This document shows, one piece after another, positions 47,290-57,476 of a stretch of DNA of 64,000 nt. Location of the stretch: positions 1 through 64,000 of the forward strand of contig BCKK01000002.1 in assembly GCA_001600615.1 (NCBI GenBank). Reading direction: 5' to 3'. The notes beneath the pieces were generated by a model, which saw only the letters and a list, made by a program, of their open reading frames with translations, ran no database searches and was not told where the DNA came from. Position 1 is the stretch's first letter; each line of letters starts with the position of its first letter. The translations under genes and the position numbers were made by a program. This DNA is from Dioszegia crocea (lineage: Eukaryota > Basidiomycota > Tremellomycetes > Tremellales > Bulleribasidiaceae).

Positions 47290-48712
47290 TCACGCCGAAG
47301 GTACGGCTACACCTAGCCTCCTGGCTAAGCTCCATCTGATCTCGAGGTAGTTTGACTCGGTCTCCGGCGTGACCATTCCGTGTCGTATCATGAAATCCAC
47401 GAGGATGGCGCCGCAGTTGGGTTTGAACTCGCCGCCATGCATTGCTTTCAGAGTGTCGGGGACGCTCATTAGCTAGGAAGGTCAGCTAGTGTCCAGGTAG
47501 AGAATGAGGAAGAGAGTGAAAGAATGCCAAAGATGGGGATCGAGAGCGCTCGCAGGCAGAGCCGGGACTCACCGCAAATGACTCCACTTCATCGTCACAT
47601 GGTTTTGGCTTGATATAGCTAGCCGAAGATGATGGTGGCAGAGGCAAATCGTAGATGTATTCGAGTTCTGCGAGGTCAATTCGGGGCTGTGGGGAGAGAG
47701 AGAGACGGGCGTACCAGGTTGTAGATATCCATCTGGAGTAGTGTAGAAGTATGTGACTACGCCTGCCGCTCTGCACAAGTCAGCGCGTGGTCCCAGACAT
47801 AAGGTATGTGCTCACTTGAGTAGCGGTCGAACGAATGACTCAGGCAGACTGGCCTCCTCCCCACACTCCTTGATCATAGTGTTCAGCGGGCTGGTCCCGG
47901 CTGATATACCTCCTGCGACCGTCTGCAGACAATCAGCACGGCCATGCTCCCGACAAACCGGTTAACAACTCACGTTATCCAGCATACCGGGGAAAGTAGG
48001 CTTCGTCTTACTTCTCCTTGGAACCCAGATCATCATGTCTTTGCCCTCGCCCTCGTACGCCGTCAGATGGACGCCATAGGTCGCGAATCCAAAAAGAGCG
48101 CATGCTGCTCTTTCTAGTGTGAAGATCTTATTGGCGAATGGTCCCTCGAGAGAATGTGATGCGAAAAATGATGATTTGGGAGAAGCGTAGATCTGATATT
48201 GCTCATGGCGCCAACCTGCAGCGAAATCAGCCACAAGCCAAAGCCCAAGTAAACCGAAGAGCTGACTAACCTGCTAGCTGGTTCTCAAATTTGCCCTCCT
48301 TCTTCCATCGCTCTGCACTTTGTTGCAGACACCTGTGCATCTCGGCACTTCCCTTCTGGACAACCCAATCAGCAAAGAAGCAGCACTGGACCTCGACATC
48401 CAGCTCCTCGCCGTCCTCATCCACCTCCATCCCTTCCGTTTTCTTCTCCAATTTTGACGTTGACGCCGAGGGCTTCGTGGTGAGGTAGAATTGCCATGGG
48501 CTCCCAGATTCACCGCCATCATCAGACTGTAGCTCGTGCAAGACTGAGGGCCTCAAGAGGCCTACAGGCGGAATGCCGGCTTGGAAATCCGAGAACGTGA
48601 TGTGGAAAGGGACATAGCGCTCTGAACCGTCGGCTGAATGTGTGGGAGATGGTGATGTGGGATGAGCCGGAAGATTGTCGGCTGCCTGTACGATGGATAG
48701 AAGGCTGCTCAT
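47290..48712 (-). CDS. DUF4743-Nudix hydrolase paralogue B
   Basis: This is the intact tandem neighbour of paralogue A with the same architecture. Start: MSSLLSIVQAADNLPAHPTS; an upstream in-frame ATG at 48787 would add 25 residues, but the paralogue A start aligns with 48712. Landmarks: VPFHITFSDFQAGIPPVGLL, QCCFFADWVVQKGSAEMHRC, GWRHEQYQIYASPKSS, NKIFTLERAACALFGFATYG, then HLTAYEGEGKDMMIWVPRRS and TFPGMLDN leading into a Nudix box with KECGEEASLP. A later CDDEVESFALMSVPDTLKAM and a C-terminal FKPNCGAILVDFMIRHGMVT complete the family pattern. An acidic insertion (MEVDEDGEELDVEV) is specific to this copy. By family, it is a candidate hydrolase for oxidised or analogue thiamine diphosphates; the substrate is not shown by the sequence. 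Confidence 0.82.
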
Positions 48713-49097
48713 AATGGGTAGCTTGGATGTATCAGAGGAGCCTGATGGCAGGCCCTGGTCCTCGGTGAGCTCGGGCGAGGAAAGCAAAATGCGGGGCCCC
48801 GACGGGAGGAATGTGGTGTTGGACCCTTGGGCCGCAGGTGCTCATGATCGAAACTGCAGCCGGTACTACATCTAGGGCATACTGGACAGAGAATAAGGGG
48901 GAAAAAATGTGAGCGTCAGGCTTCCATGTATACAGGCTGACGGAGAGAAAAAGACCAGCTCCTCGATGGCAGCTGATCGAGCGCCTCCCCCTTCATCCGC
49001 ATGTCCCAGAGCATCGGTTTGGTTAGAGGGCGGGGTTGCGGATACTCGGACAACGTCAGAGATGACTGCGATGTCCCGTCATAGTAGTTGACATCCA
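48713..49097. other. Intergenic region between Nudix paralogue B and COQ9
   Basis: The 385 bases hold the paralogue B promoter and the COQ9 3' UTR. A frame in phase with paralogue B is open from an ATG at 48787. A purine-rich stretch lies near 48890-48910. Nothing else is recognised. Confidence 0.4.
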
Positions 49098-50119
49098 TCA
49101 CAGGTGCCGGCTCCTCAAAAGTCCCCCTATACTCCGAGTGACAAATTCGAGATATCCCCCAAAAGTGCCAGCACCCTTCTCTACGCCGTCGATAGTCTCC
49201 CTCGTGTTGCGGAATGACCGCATATTCCGCTCCAGTGCCTGATGCGCCGACGGTAAGTGCGGATTCGGTTGGCGATCGGCATATACTTGCCCAGGCGGTA
49301 ATTGAGGATAAGGCTTCAATAGCTGAGATTCGGCTTGCAAGTATGCCAGAGCCAGTGAAAGGCGCGTGGTATACCACTCAGGCTGAGATATAAGCTGAAT
49401 CCGGCATTGTTTCGCGCGTGCCAACGTACCCCAGCTCCTACAGGCTCATTCATTATGCCTCGCTTGATCCCTTCTGCCCTTTCGTCTGCTCTCAGCGCCG
49501 CATCTGCTATCCGCCACGCATAACCCATGGGCCCAAGAGGGTTGACTATCGGTATTGGCAGCCTACCGCCGTTCCTTCCAGCAACCCCTGATACCATGTC
49601 ACCGACTGACATGGCCCCGTGGGCAGCCATTCCAGGTGGTGTATAGATCGGTGGAAGTCGGAGCCTTAGGAGTTGCCGGATAGCGAGGGGTATTGTGGGT
49701 ATTGGGATGGAAGTGGCTGCCTGAGGTGATGACATCACACTGTAAGCCTAGATAGGTCAGCATCATCGCGCAAGAGGAAAGGTCCGGGCACGTACCTCGA
49801 CTAGGTGTTCCCCTATTTGGGCCGAATATGTCAACCGGGTTCTCAGCCTATTCTCCAGCCCTGTCGAGGTAGATGCAGAGCTCGTTTCAGTCATCATAGG
49901 CTCTAATCCTCCTTCTTGCCATCGCTCAACGAGCGCCTTTGAAGCCGCATTGCCATCGCCAAATATGGTATCGAGGACGGTGTCCGGGGTGGGTTCGGCC
50001 TGATGATCGGGGTGGTCCGCCGGCAGCCTCGAGAGGGCCAGGGCCAGTGTTTGACGAGTGAAGGAATGAGTGGGGAGGAGGGGAAGTGAGTGCGTGAGTA
50101 TCTTAGCACGGAGAGACAT
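49098..50119 (-). CDS. COQ9: Coq9-like ubiquinone biosynthesis protein
   Basis: Coq9 is a TetR-fold lipid-binding protein of the mitochondrial matrix that presents coenzyme Q intermediates to Coq7. The N-terminal helices read AKILTHSLPLLPTHSFTRQT, LALALSRLP, then TPDTVLDTIFGDGNAASKAL and VERWQEGGLEPMM, the order seen in the COQ9 family (trained by FTR..ALALA, L.DT....LFG.G.AA...LV..W). After two introns: AYSVMSSPQAATSIPIPTIP, IRQLLRLRLPPI, YAWRIADAALRADE, PEWYTTRLSLALAYLQAESQ, LEFVTRSIGGLLRSRHL. Exons join VEAYSVM and VGAGPEWY in frame. The N-terminus is not strongly presequence-like. It is divergent from a J-domain gene. The assignment rests on motif order without an alignment, so I hold it at moderate confidence. 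Confidence 0.75.
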
Positions 50120-50317
50120 TTTTGAAGATCAAGTATAGTACTGAGGGGAAAAGATCTATAGCTGTCCCCTTCGCAGTGGTGAAGTCACGTGCACCACTCA
50201 AACGATCGATCGGCCGATATCGCCCTCTATAAATTGCGTGTAAAGTCAGACGACAGTAGCACAGAGCTGCTGTATCACCCTCACAGCCCAAACCAGCTTC
50301 AATTTCCCGCATTACCC
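50120..50317. promoter_or_regulatory. Divergent COQ9 / J-domain gene promoter with CACGTG
   Basis: The 198 bases between two divergent starts contain CACGTG at 50186-50191. Both genes are likely mitochondrial, so shared control is plausible, but the evidence is only the motif and the arrangement. Confidence 0.35.
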
Positions 50318-51163
50318 ATGCTAGTACTGTCCCATCGGCCATCGCGAGCTCTCGAGCTCCTCAGGCACGCCGGACCGTCAACTCGAAGACACATCTCGTC
50401 GTCCTCTCGGCGACCCGCTGCCGCTGTTGGTCATTATGCTGCGCTCAATCTACCCAAGAATGCTACAAAGCAGCAGGTCAAGGCAAGGTTCTACGAGGTG
50501 AGTAACTGGAGCGAGGAATATCCTTAGGCCGTCCTGTTGGCTGATCATCCCAGCTATCGAAGAAGTACCATCCCGATGCTGCAGGTGGTGATGTCAGTCG
50601 ATTTCATCAGATAAATGACGCCTATGCGACTTTGGGTGATGACTCGAAACGGTGCGTACAGAATTCTTTTCAAGCCCAGCTGTGGCTCAGTCAGATTGTG
50701 ACTCTGCTGATAGCGCAGGCGGCAGTATGACCAATCCCAATCCCAACCCACACCAAACTACGGCGCCGGTAATCCATACGGCTACGGCTCCTCACCTCTG
50801 AGGCCTCAGGCGCAAGGACCACATCGCTCATGGGGACGAGCACCGCCTCGGCGGACCAACGGGCCTGCAACGTCAGGCGCGCACTACAGCCCATTCGGTC
50901 GTCGCACGCCAAATTACAGTCCGGGCGAATCATCTGCGTACGCCAGAGCAGGTACCGATGCGTTCGGCCGTCCTATCTTTGCGAGGCGGAAGGGAGCGGC
51001 CGCTCAGACGAGGGATGATGAAGAGAAGGGAGAGAGTGGACTGTGGCGATTTGGCGTTGTTGTGGGATTGCTGCTGGCGGTGGTTGGTTTTGGAGGCGGC
51101 TTGACGGCGAGTGCAGATACGGGGGAGGACTCGTCAGAGACGGAGTTCAACTCAGGACAGTAG
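50318..51163 (+). CDS. J-domain protein with N-terminal presequence and C-terminal membrane segment
   Basis: This is a DnaJ-type co-chaperone that would stimulate an Hsp70. Three exons (50318-50497, 50554-50651, 50719-51163) give 240 residues. The N-terminus MLVLSHRPSRALELLRHAGP, continuing with Arg and Ser, resembles a mitochondrial presequence. The J domain follows directly (HYAALNLPKNATKQQVKARF, YELSKKYHPDAAGGDVSRFH with the HPD motif, QINDAYATLGDDSKRRQYDQ). Then comes a Pro/Gly/Asn-rich linker and a single hydrophobic segment FGVVVGLLLAVVGFGG near residues 205-225. The layout resembles DNAJC30-like or other membrane-anchored mitochondrial J proteins of fungi, but I cannot assign an orthologue. 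It lies 200 bases upstream of the third Nudix gene. Confidence 0.85.
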
Positions 51164-51363
51164 CGCTGGCTCGTATTGCATCACTTCTGTCTCGAACGAT
51201 GAGGCCTGACCGAACGAGCTGACCTTTGTACGCAACCAATAGGGATCCTTTAACCGCTTACCCCTGCCATCAGTGAAGCCTGGCGTGCCTGCTCCGGTTC
51301 ACGCTCATTCGTTGCCCGTGTCCTTGATCTATCATCAGCTGACAAGCAGGAGGATACATCACA

Positions 51364-52878
51364 ATGTCACACGAATCCACTAACCCCGCTTGTGGTATCA
51401 AATCTCCCAGTCTCCCGTCTGCCACTACGAAGGCCTCCCTCCTCGAGCTCATGATTGAAGCTGATCCCCTGCCCCACAATGCCGATTCCCAATTTCATCC
51501 GCTGACAGGACAGCGTCAGGTCCCCTTGCATCTCCTTCAGGCGGACTATCACCTCTCGCCACCCATCAAGCCCATGGGTCGAGTTCCCGCCGAGGTCCTT
51601 CTTGAAATGATCGCCTTTGAGAAGTTTCGCCACTTTCCTGTCTTCACCTTCTTCCCTCGCTTGTCTGCCAAGATTGTGGTTCCTGGCGCAGTGAGGAGCG
51701 TCGCTTTCCACTCTGATATCGTCAAGGCTGGTAGGGACGCTCTCAGTCTCGGTATAGAGGCGCTGGTTTGGTTCATGCGGGCCCGAGGGACCATGAAAGC
51801 TCAGTCTTGTAAGTCCGCCTTCGCGCGACACGGGTACGCGGCTAACCCTCAGGGCCTCGCGAAGATGTCCTCTCAATCTTTGCCGATCCGCGGTCGTTGG
51901 CATTCGCGGGTCGTGCAGGAGAAATGAAGCCGTGGGACAATGTGGCTCTGACTGTACCCCGACCCTGCACTCATTACTTTGGGACTCCCTGGACTGGCGT
52001 CACGCTCATTGGTGAGTGCATCCGTGGCACCCTTCGGCGATAGCTGACGTTCGTAAAGTGTACGAGGGAGAAGGCGACGCTCTGCGGGTCTGGGTTCAAA
52101 AGCGGAGCTCCAAGGTCCATCGTGGGGGGATGCTTGACAGTGTGAGTGTCCTTCCTTCGCTAAGTCGAGGATAGACCCGTCACATGTGACCATTACTGAC
52201 TGATCAGACAGCAGGTGGGGCAGTTGAATCGGATGTGTTGGCGTGGGATGGCATGGCAAAGGAGGCCGAGGAGGAGGCAAGTTTGGGTCAAGAGGTAGTC
52301 AGGAAATATGGGACGTGAGTGAAATACCAATGTGCCTTGTCGCTATGATATGACGCCAGCTAAAGTGCCATACACAGATTCGAAGGAGCTCACACGTTCT
52401 ATCTCGACCCCGAGAGTTCTCCCAAGCCCCGTGAGTATACGCGTCTGATGTGTCGGCTAGGCTGACTCTCCAGTCATCCAGTGCGTCGGCTTGTCTACCT
52501 CCTCTACACATGTCCTCGTCAACATGGCTGACTCTTCAGTCTGTGCTTCGATCTGAAACGCCCCGACCCGTCTTCTTCTGACTACGATCACACTGAACCG
52601 CGGGTCTGCGACGACGAAGTGGAGTCTTTCATTGTGAGTCTGTTCCTGTTGTCGGTTGAATTCCCCTTAGCTGAAGGTCATAGCCCATGTCGGTTCCGGA
52701 GATCTTCCAAGGTCTTCAAGATCGCAAGTTCCAGCCTACAGCCGTTCCCGACTTGATCTTCTTCTTGTATCGCAAAGGATTCATCAACAAGCAGACCGAG
52801 CCTGAAATCGACCAGGTCCTGGCTCGATGCCAGAGAGTACTCGATGTCGCCATGCCTCATCGCTTGGCTGACTTTTGA
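51364..52878 (+). CDS. DUF4743-Nudix hydrolase paralogue C (divergent)
   Basis: This is a third member of the same family, on the opposite strand and more diverged. Start: MSHESTNPACGIKSPSLPSA. Shared landmarks: VPLHLLQADYHLSPPIKPMG, VLLEM, then after introns LTVPRPCTHYFGTPWTGVTL, VYEGEGDALRVWVQKRSSKV, GGMLDSTAGGAVESDVLAWD and the Nudix-box core KEAEEEASLG. The C-terminal part has CDDEVESFIPMSVPEIFQGL and FQPTAVPDLIFFLYRKGFI, parallel to VESFALMSVPDTLKAM and FKPNCGAILVDFMIRHGMV in paralogue B. About eight introns were placed so that all frames join. The first Nudix Arg/Lys and the paired Glu are kept, so it may be active, but loss of several conserved flanking positions suggests a changed substrate. 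It converges with the aminopeptidase gene. Confidence 0.78.
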
Positions 52879-52999
52879 TGTGCAGCAAAGTGCCAAGACT
52901 GGATGGTATGACTATGACGGAATGCGCTTCAGTATCGAACGAATGTCAATTAGAGATCGGATGTATGCATGCAGGTTTGTAATCCAAGGAGCGCATCCT

Positions 53000-55688
53000 T
53001 TAGATTGGCCGACACTCCTTCTCTAACCATCTGAATGCTCGATGATCCCCAAAGTGATCCCGAAGAAGCGGTAAAACCTTCTCCTGGACCTCGGCGTGAT
53101 AGTCATTCAGCCAAGTCCGCTCGGCCGGCGAGAGCAACTCGGTCATGACGAGCTTCGTGTGGATGGGACACTAGACTCTTAGCACATATCCTTTAACCTG
53201 ACTGATTCTCGAGAGGGCACAAACTCACCATTGTGAAATGTTCAAATTTCAAATACCCCTTATCCCCGAAGTTGTGTAGCGTATCGGCAGGTTGGGTAAC
53301 GACGACATTCTCGATACGAATTCCCCATCTCCCATCTGCGTAGAAGCCAGGCTCGTTCGAAATGACATGACCAGCTTGGAGGGCAACGTCATTGTATGTT
53401 ATCCGCTGTCCAACGCCCTGAGGGCCCTCGTGGACGTTCAAGAATGCGCCAACACCGTGACCTGTGCCGTGTCTATATGATTAGCTCGGATGAGCGGGGA
53501 ATCGGAGTGAAAAGGGAGCTGACCGATAGTCTAGTCCGTCAGACCACAATGGCCGTCGGGCGATTGCATCTCTAGATGTGTGAGCTGTGGACCGGAAGGT
53601 ACGCCGGATGCCTGACGTACAAGATATAACCAGTCGTGCCTTGCGGAAAGACCATAGTGTCTAGGGCAATATGTCCTTGAAGCTGGATATCATCAGCATA
53701 TTCTTGGGCAAAAGGACCGAGGCAGCTTACCACTCTTGTAAAGGCACGCTTTTCTTCCTCTGACGGGGACCCAAAGTGCTAGAACGCATCAGCTCCGGCT
53801 TATCTCATTGTTCACGGGACTCACCCATGTACGTGTAGTATCGGTTGTACCATCTAGGTATTGCGCTTGACAGAGTCAGCCACTGTATAGCCTGACAGAA
53901 GAATAGCAAAAGGAAGACATACCTCCGGAATCGCACAGGTACATCGCATTTGGGTCAATCACCGCACTGCCCTCCTCGGGTGGTGCATAGTGTATCACGG
54001 CTATATATGATCAGCCACGATTTCTTCATATGCATGGAGGGTCTTACCTGCATTGGGACCCGTCGACGAGATGGTGTTGAAGCTGAGGCCCTTGAATAGG
54101 TCGTTCTCCCTTCACAAATCAGCGGCATTCCTCCTGATGTTCTGATTCAACACTCACTTTCTGTAATTCTCCAGAACAGTCGCCGCATCATACTCCGTCC
54201 ACTTCTCCCCTTTCTGCAGTGCTTCCTCCAGCCAAGCGAAGTACCGTATGAGAGCAGCGCCATCTCGAATGTTTGCCTTTCGGAAACCTTCGATTTCGAT
54301 CTGGTTTGGTTAGTGACTGCATCATATTTTGGAAAGAAGCCACTAACGGGGTTCTTCTTCGCCTTAGCATCTTCAATCATAGATCTGCGAGAATCGACGT
54401 GATCCTGATCTGTCAGCTATGACTTTATAATCCATGTGCAGTACTCACCTCTCCAATTGCCTGAGCAACGGCCCAACTCGTCTGGTTACCAATGATGACT
54501 TTGTCCGTCTTGACTACCTTGTCCTCGCCAGAAGGAGGAGCTTTTGACCCGTCCGCACCTGCAGCTGAAGTCTCTGAGATTGCACCCTTGACAGTCCCCG
54601 CACCCGCAATTCTGGCCGACCGGACCTGCTCGCCCCAGCCTCTCAGCGACGTCCAGAACTGCTCGTACTCTAATACAGTAACGCCGTTGATTCGCAAGTA
54701 GTCGATGACGTCTTGATCGAGCGAGTCGGGATTGACAAACAGGCGGCAATCTTCCGGCGTGAGGATGGCGTATGTGAAGAACACCTACCCCTGTCAGTAG
54801 TTGTTGCGTAGATGCCCAGCTGACTCACAGGATTGTACGGTATATCGCTACCACGGAGATTGAATAGCCAAGCCACCTCGTCCAGTTGCCCAATAACCAT
54901 CCCTGGACTCCCAATCCTCCTCAATTTATCCCTCATTGCCGTCAACTTGTCGCCCAGGCTCTGACCTGTGTACTCATCCGCCAATCTGAAGACTGGATTG
55001 GTGGGTCGAGCCGGTCGGTCATTCCACACGATATCCACGAGGTTGTCTGGTAGTGGGACAAGAACAGAATTCGCCGAATCCTCACCGAGAGATTTGGATA
55101 GAGATTGGAATTCCGAGAAAGGTAGGACAGCAGGGTCGATGCCGATCTTGGAAGACTTTGGGAGCTCCTACAGCGCGTCAGCCTGTTCCGGTTCCAGCCG
55201 TAAGGGGGCCATACTTCTTTCAACCATTTACCCCAGGTCGGTATTTCTGGTAGACCTTGCTTCATCAATGTCCATCTGACGCGTGGGTTAGCCAACTATA
55301 TGCGTGCAGTTGATGCAGATAATAGCAGACTCACCCCGCTCCCAGCTCTTTTTCCGCTTGCAGCCAATACCGCCCGTCTGTCCAACATCGTGCTTCTTTA
55401 TGAGTCACGACGGCAGTTCCAGCCGATCCGGTGAATGCGGTCAGGTGAGCGCGGCGGGCATCGCACGGGGCGAGGTATTCTGACGCATCTAAAGGGTTAG
55501 ATCGACGGTTCACCATGGATATCGCGCAGGCTTACGAGCGTCTTCCGAAGGAATCACACTGAGATTAGCGATGGTCAGAGGGAATTCGGCGCAACCCAAG
55601 CTCACTAAGCGTCCACTTCTCTCTCCTTCATCATTGCCCTGATAGCCTCGAGCTTGCCCATGGAGTCAAGGGCGGGCATGGTGAGCAT
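53000..55688 (-). CDS. Xaa-Pro aminopeptidase P (creatinase/M24 fold)
   Basis: Aminopeptidase P removes an N-terminal residue preceding proline, using two metal ions. Start used: [20 protein letters not shown] at 55688. The first creatinase-like domain shows [20 protein letters not shown] and [20 protein letters not shown]. The second shows [20 protein letters not shown] and [20 protein letters not shown]. The catalytic M24 domain has metal ligands in [19 protein letters not shown] (Asp, Asp), [19 protein letters not shown] (His), [20 protein letters not shown] (Glu, Glu). The C-terminus reads [20 protein letters not shown]. An upstream in-frame ATG at 55814 adds 42 residues rich in Arg, Ser and Thr (SRTLFHIGKSQNSILRNRST), which could direct a longer form to mitochondria. 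At least twelve introns. It resembles the cytosolic AMPP1 class. Confidence 0.92.
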
Positions 55689-56105
55689 CGTTCGTCGGAA
55701 GGTTAAGGTTGATCGATTTCTGAGAATCGAATTCTGAGATTTGCCGATATGGAACAGTGTTCTGCTGGCTCTGGGGGTTGTGGTAAAGCAGCTACCTATG
55801 TAACTTAGGGACATGAGCTTGTTGGACAAGAATAGATGGCAACCCAAGACGCACAATGTGCGACCCCCTCTCACCCAAAACGCGTTTCGGAGCTGGCCGA
55901 TCGTATGTCCGTGCGTACATGCCGTCACCGGGCCGAGAAATGCCGGCCGAGTCTCGGTGGAGGTGATCCTCCGCCCCCGAGCTCCACTTTATGATGATGA
56001 AGCATGATCAATCAGGTCGATCTTAAGATAATAGGGAGTACTTGACCTCTCACCATTCCAAAAGCTACCCCGCCATAACTCAGCAGACGTCGAAAATCAA
56101 GCACA
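55689..56105. promoter_or_regulatory. Divergent aminopeptidase / dehydrogenase promoter
   Basis: The 417 bases include the possible N-terminal extension of the aminopeptidase (to 55814). A GC-rich patch near 55940-55980 contains short inverted repeats (CCGAGTCTCGG and GGAGG-TGAT-CCTCC). A TGATCAATCA-type A/T-rich stretch lies near 56006. No specific regulator can be named. Confidence 0.35.
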
Positions 56106-57247
56106 ATGACCATTACCGTACTCATTTCAGGTGGGAACAGAGGGTGCGTCGAAGGCTCTTGACAATTGGGTCCAGTTGGCTAAGTAACAGGTTGGGTCTG
56201 GGGCTTGTACAGGGCTACGCGTCTCGACCAGGCTACACTGTGATATCAGCCGTGCGGAACCCTGACTCCGTGCCAGAAGTCAAAGCGGCCGAGGGCAGTA
56301 AAGTAGTCGTGGTCAAGATTGACGCAGGTGTGGGAGAGGATGCTGAGAAGGTATGTACGAACGCGATGGCTGTCATGCTCAAGATTTGCTCTGATATTGC
56401 AGGGACTCAAACAGGCGGAGACTGAGCATGGCATCAAGCAGATCGATATCGTGAGACGCTATCATCATCATCAGGGGAACTACAGGCTGACAGGCCAGGT
56501 CGTAGCCAACGCAGCGATCGGAGATTGTTTCTTCCCTCTCGCCAAGGTCCCCTTGGACACATTCGAGGACCACTGGCGAATCAACGTAGGTCTCCTCGTC
56601 AATGTACTCGTCAGTATCCACTAAAGCCACAGGTTCTAGGCGCTCTTGCCCTATTTCAAGCCTGTGTACCCCGTATGCCCAAAGGCGGGAAATTCATCTT
56701 CATGTCTTCTGGTGCAAGCCCAATTGATCGGGTCCCGGACAAGGAAGATGCGGGTTATGGAATTACAAAGGTGAGAACCATCGGTGCCATGACCATCTGC
56801 TTTCAGGAGCTGACTTGGACAGAGCTCGTGTAACTATCTCGCTCGATATGCGCACTTTGAGAACCCTGATCTGGTCGTTTTCTCGCTTAGCCCAGGCTGG
56901 GTACAGACGTGAGTCGGACAGGTACCCTCTGCGCTTAGAGCGGAATAGGTGGTAGACTGAAGACGTGGCTGATCCAATTATAGGGACATGGGCGATAGGG
57001 CGGCGATCAGGTACGGGGCTGAGAAAGCTCCGATAACAGTGCCAGAGAGTGTCGGTGAGCAATGATCTCCCCTCCAAGTTCGATTGAAGGCATCAGCTGA
57101 ATCGGTAGCTGGTATGCTGAATGTCATTGATGAGTCGTCGAGGGAGAAATGGTCCGGTCTCCACGCACGATAGTGAGTTGATTCATTCTTGAGGATTTCT
57201 TTGCAATGGCTAATCAGAATAGCGATGGGACTCAGTCAAAGTGGTAG
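56106..57247 (+). CDS. Short-chain dehydrogenase/reductase
   Basis: This is a classical-type SDR with an NAD(P) Rossmann fold. Spliced start: MTITVLISGGNRGLGLGLVQ, with the Gly-rich cofactor loop GGNRGLGLG. Then come VISAVRNPDSVPEVKAAEGS, VVANAAIGDCFFPLAKVPLD with the NAxxG-like motif NAAIG, FIFMSSGASPIDRVP with the catalytic Ser region, and YGITK supplying Tyr-xxx-Lys. After further introns: NYLARYAHFENPDLVVFSLS and PGWVQTDMGDRAAIRYGAEK. A last intron (57173 to about 57222) is inferred because it replaces a premature stop by LHARYDGTQSKW, a typical SDR ending. The family resembles fungal norsolorinic-acid-ketoreductase-like and carbonyl reductases; the substrate is unknown. The gene is not part of a visible biosynthetic cluster. 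Confidence 0.87.
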
Positions 57248-57476
57248 AGGCACGCGAACACAATATGGAAAAATTCACTGGCCAAGCGCTATGCACGCCG
57301 CATACGTTCCGTTACCCTTCACCAGTACTTCACGTCTTCGTATTGACACCTTATTCGCATCATAGGGTATACTCGCTAGAACGAAATTAGTTACACTACT
57401 CCAAAGTCCATTATTCCTCTGCCTAATCCGTGTATTAATACAGCTCCAGGAAGCCCTTCGTCCCTGTCCCTCATCC

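Noticed and set aside
57161..57173. TAG at 57171 as the end of the short-chain dehydrogenase
   Set aside because: A good GTGAGT donor overlaps it, and splicing to an acceptor near 57222 gives the usual SDR ending with a stop at 57245-57247.
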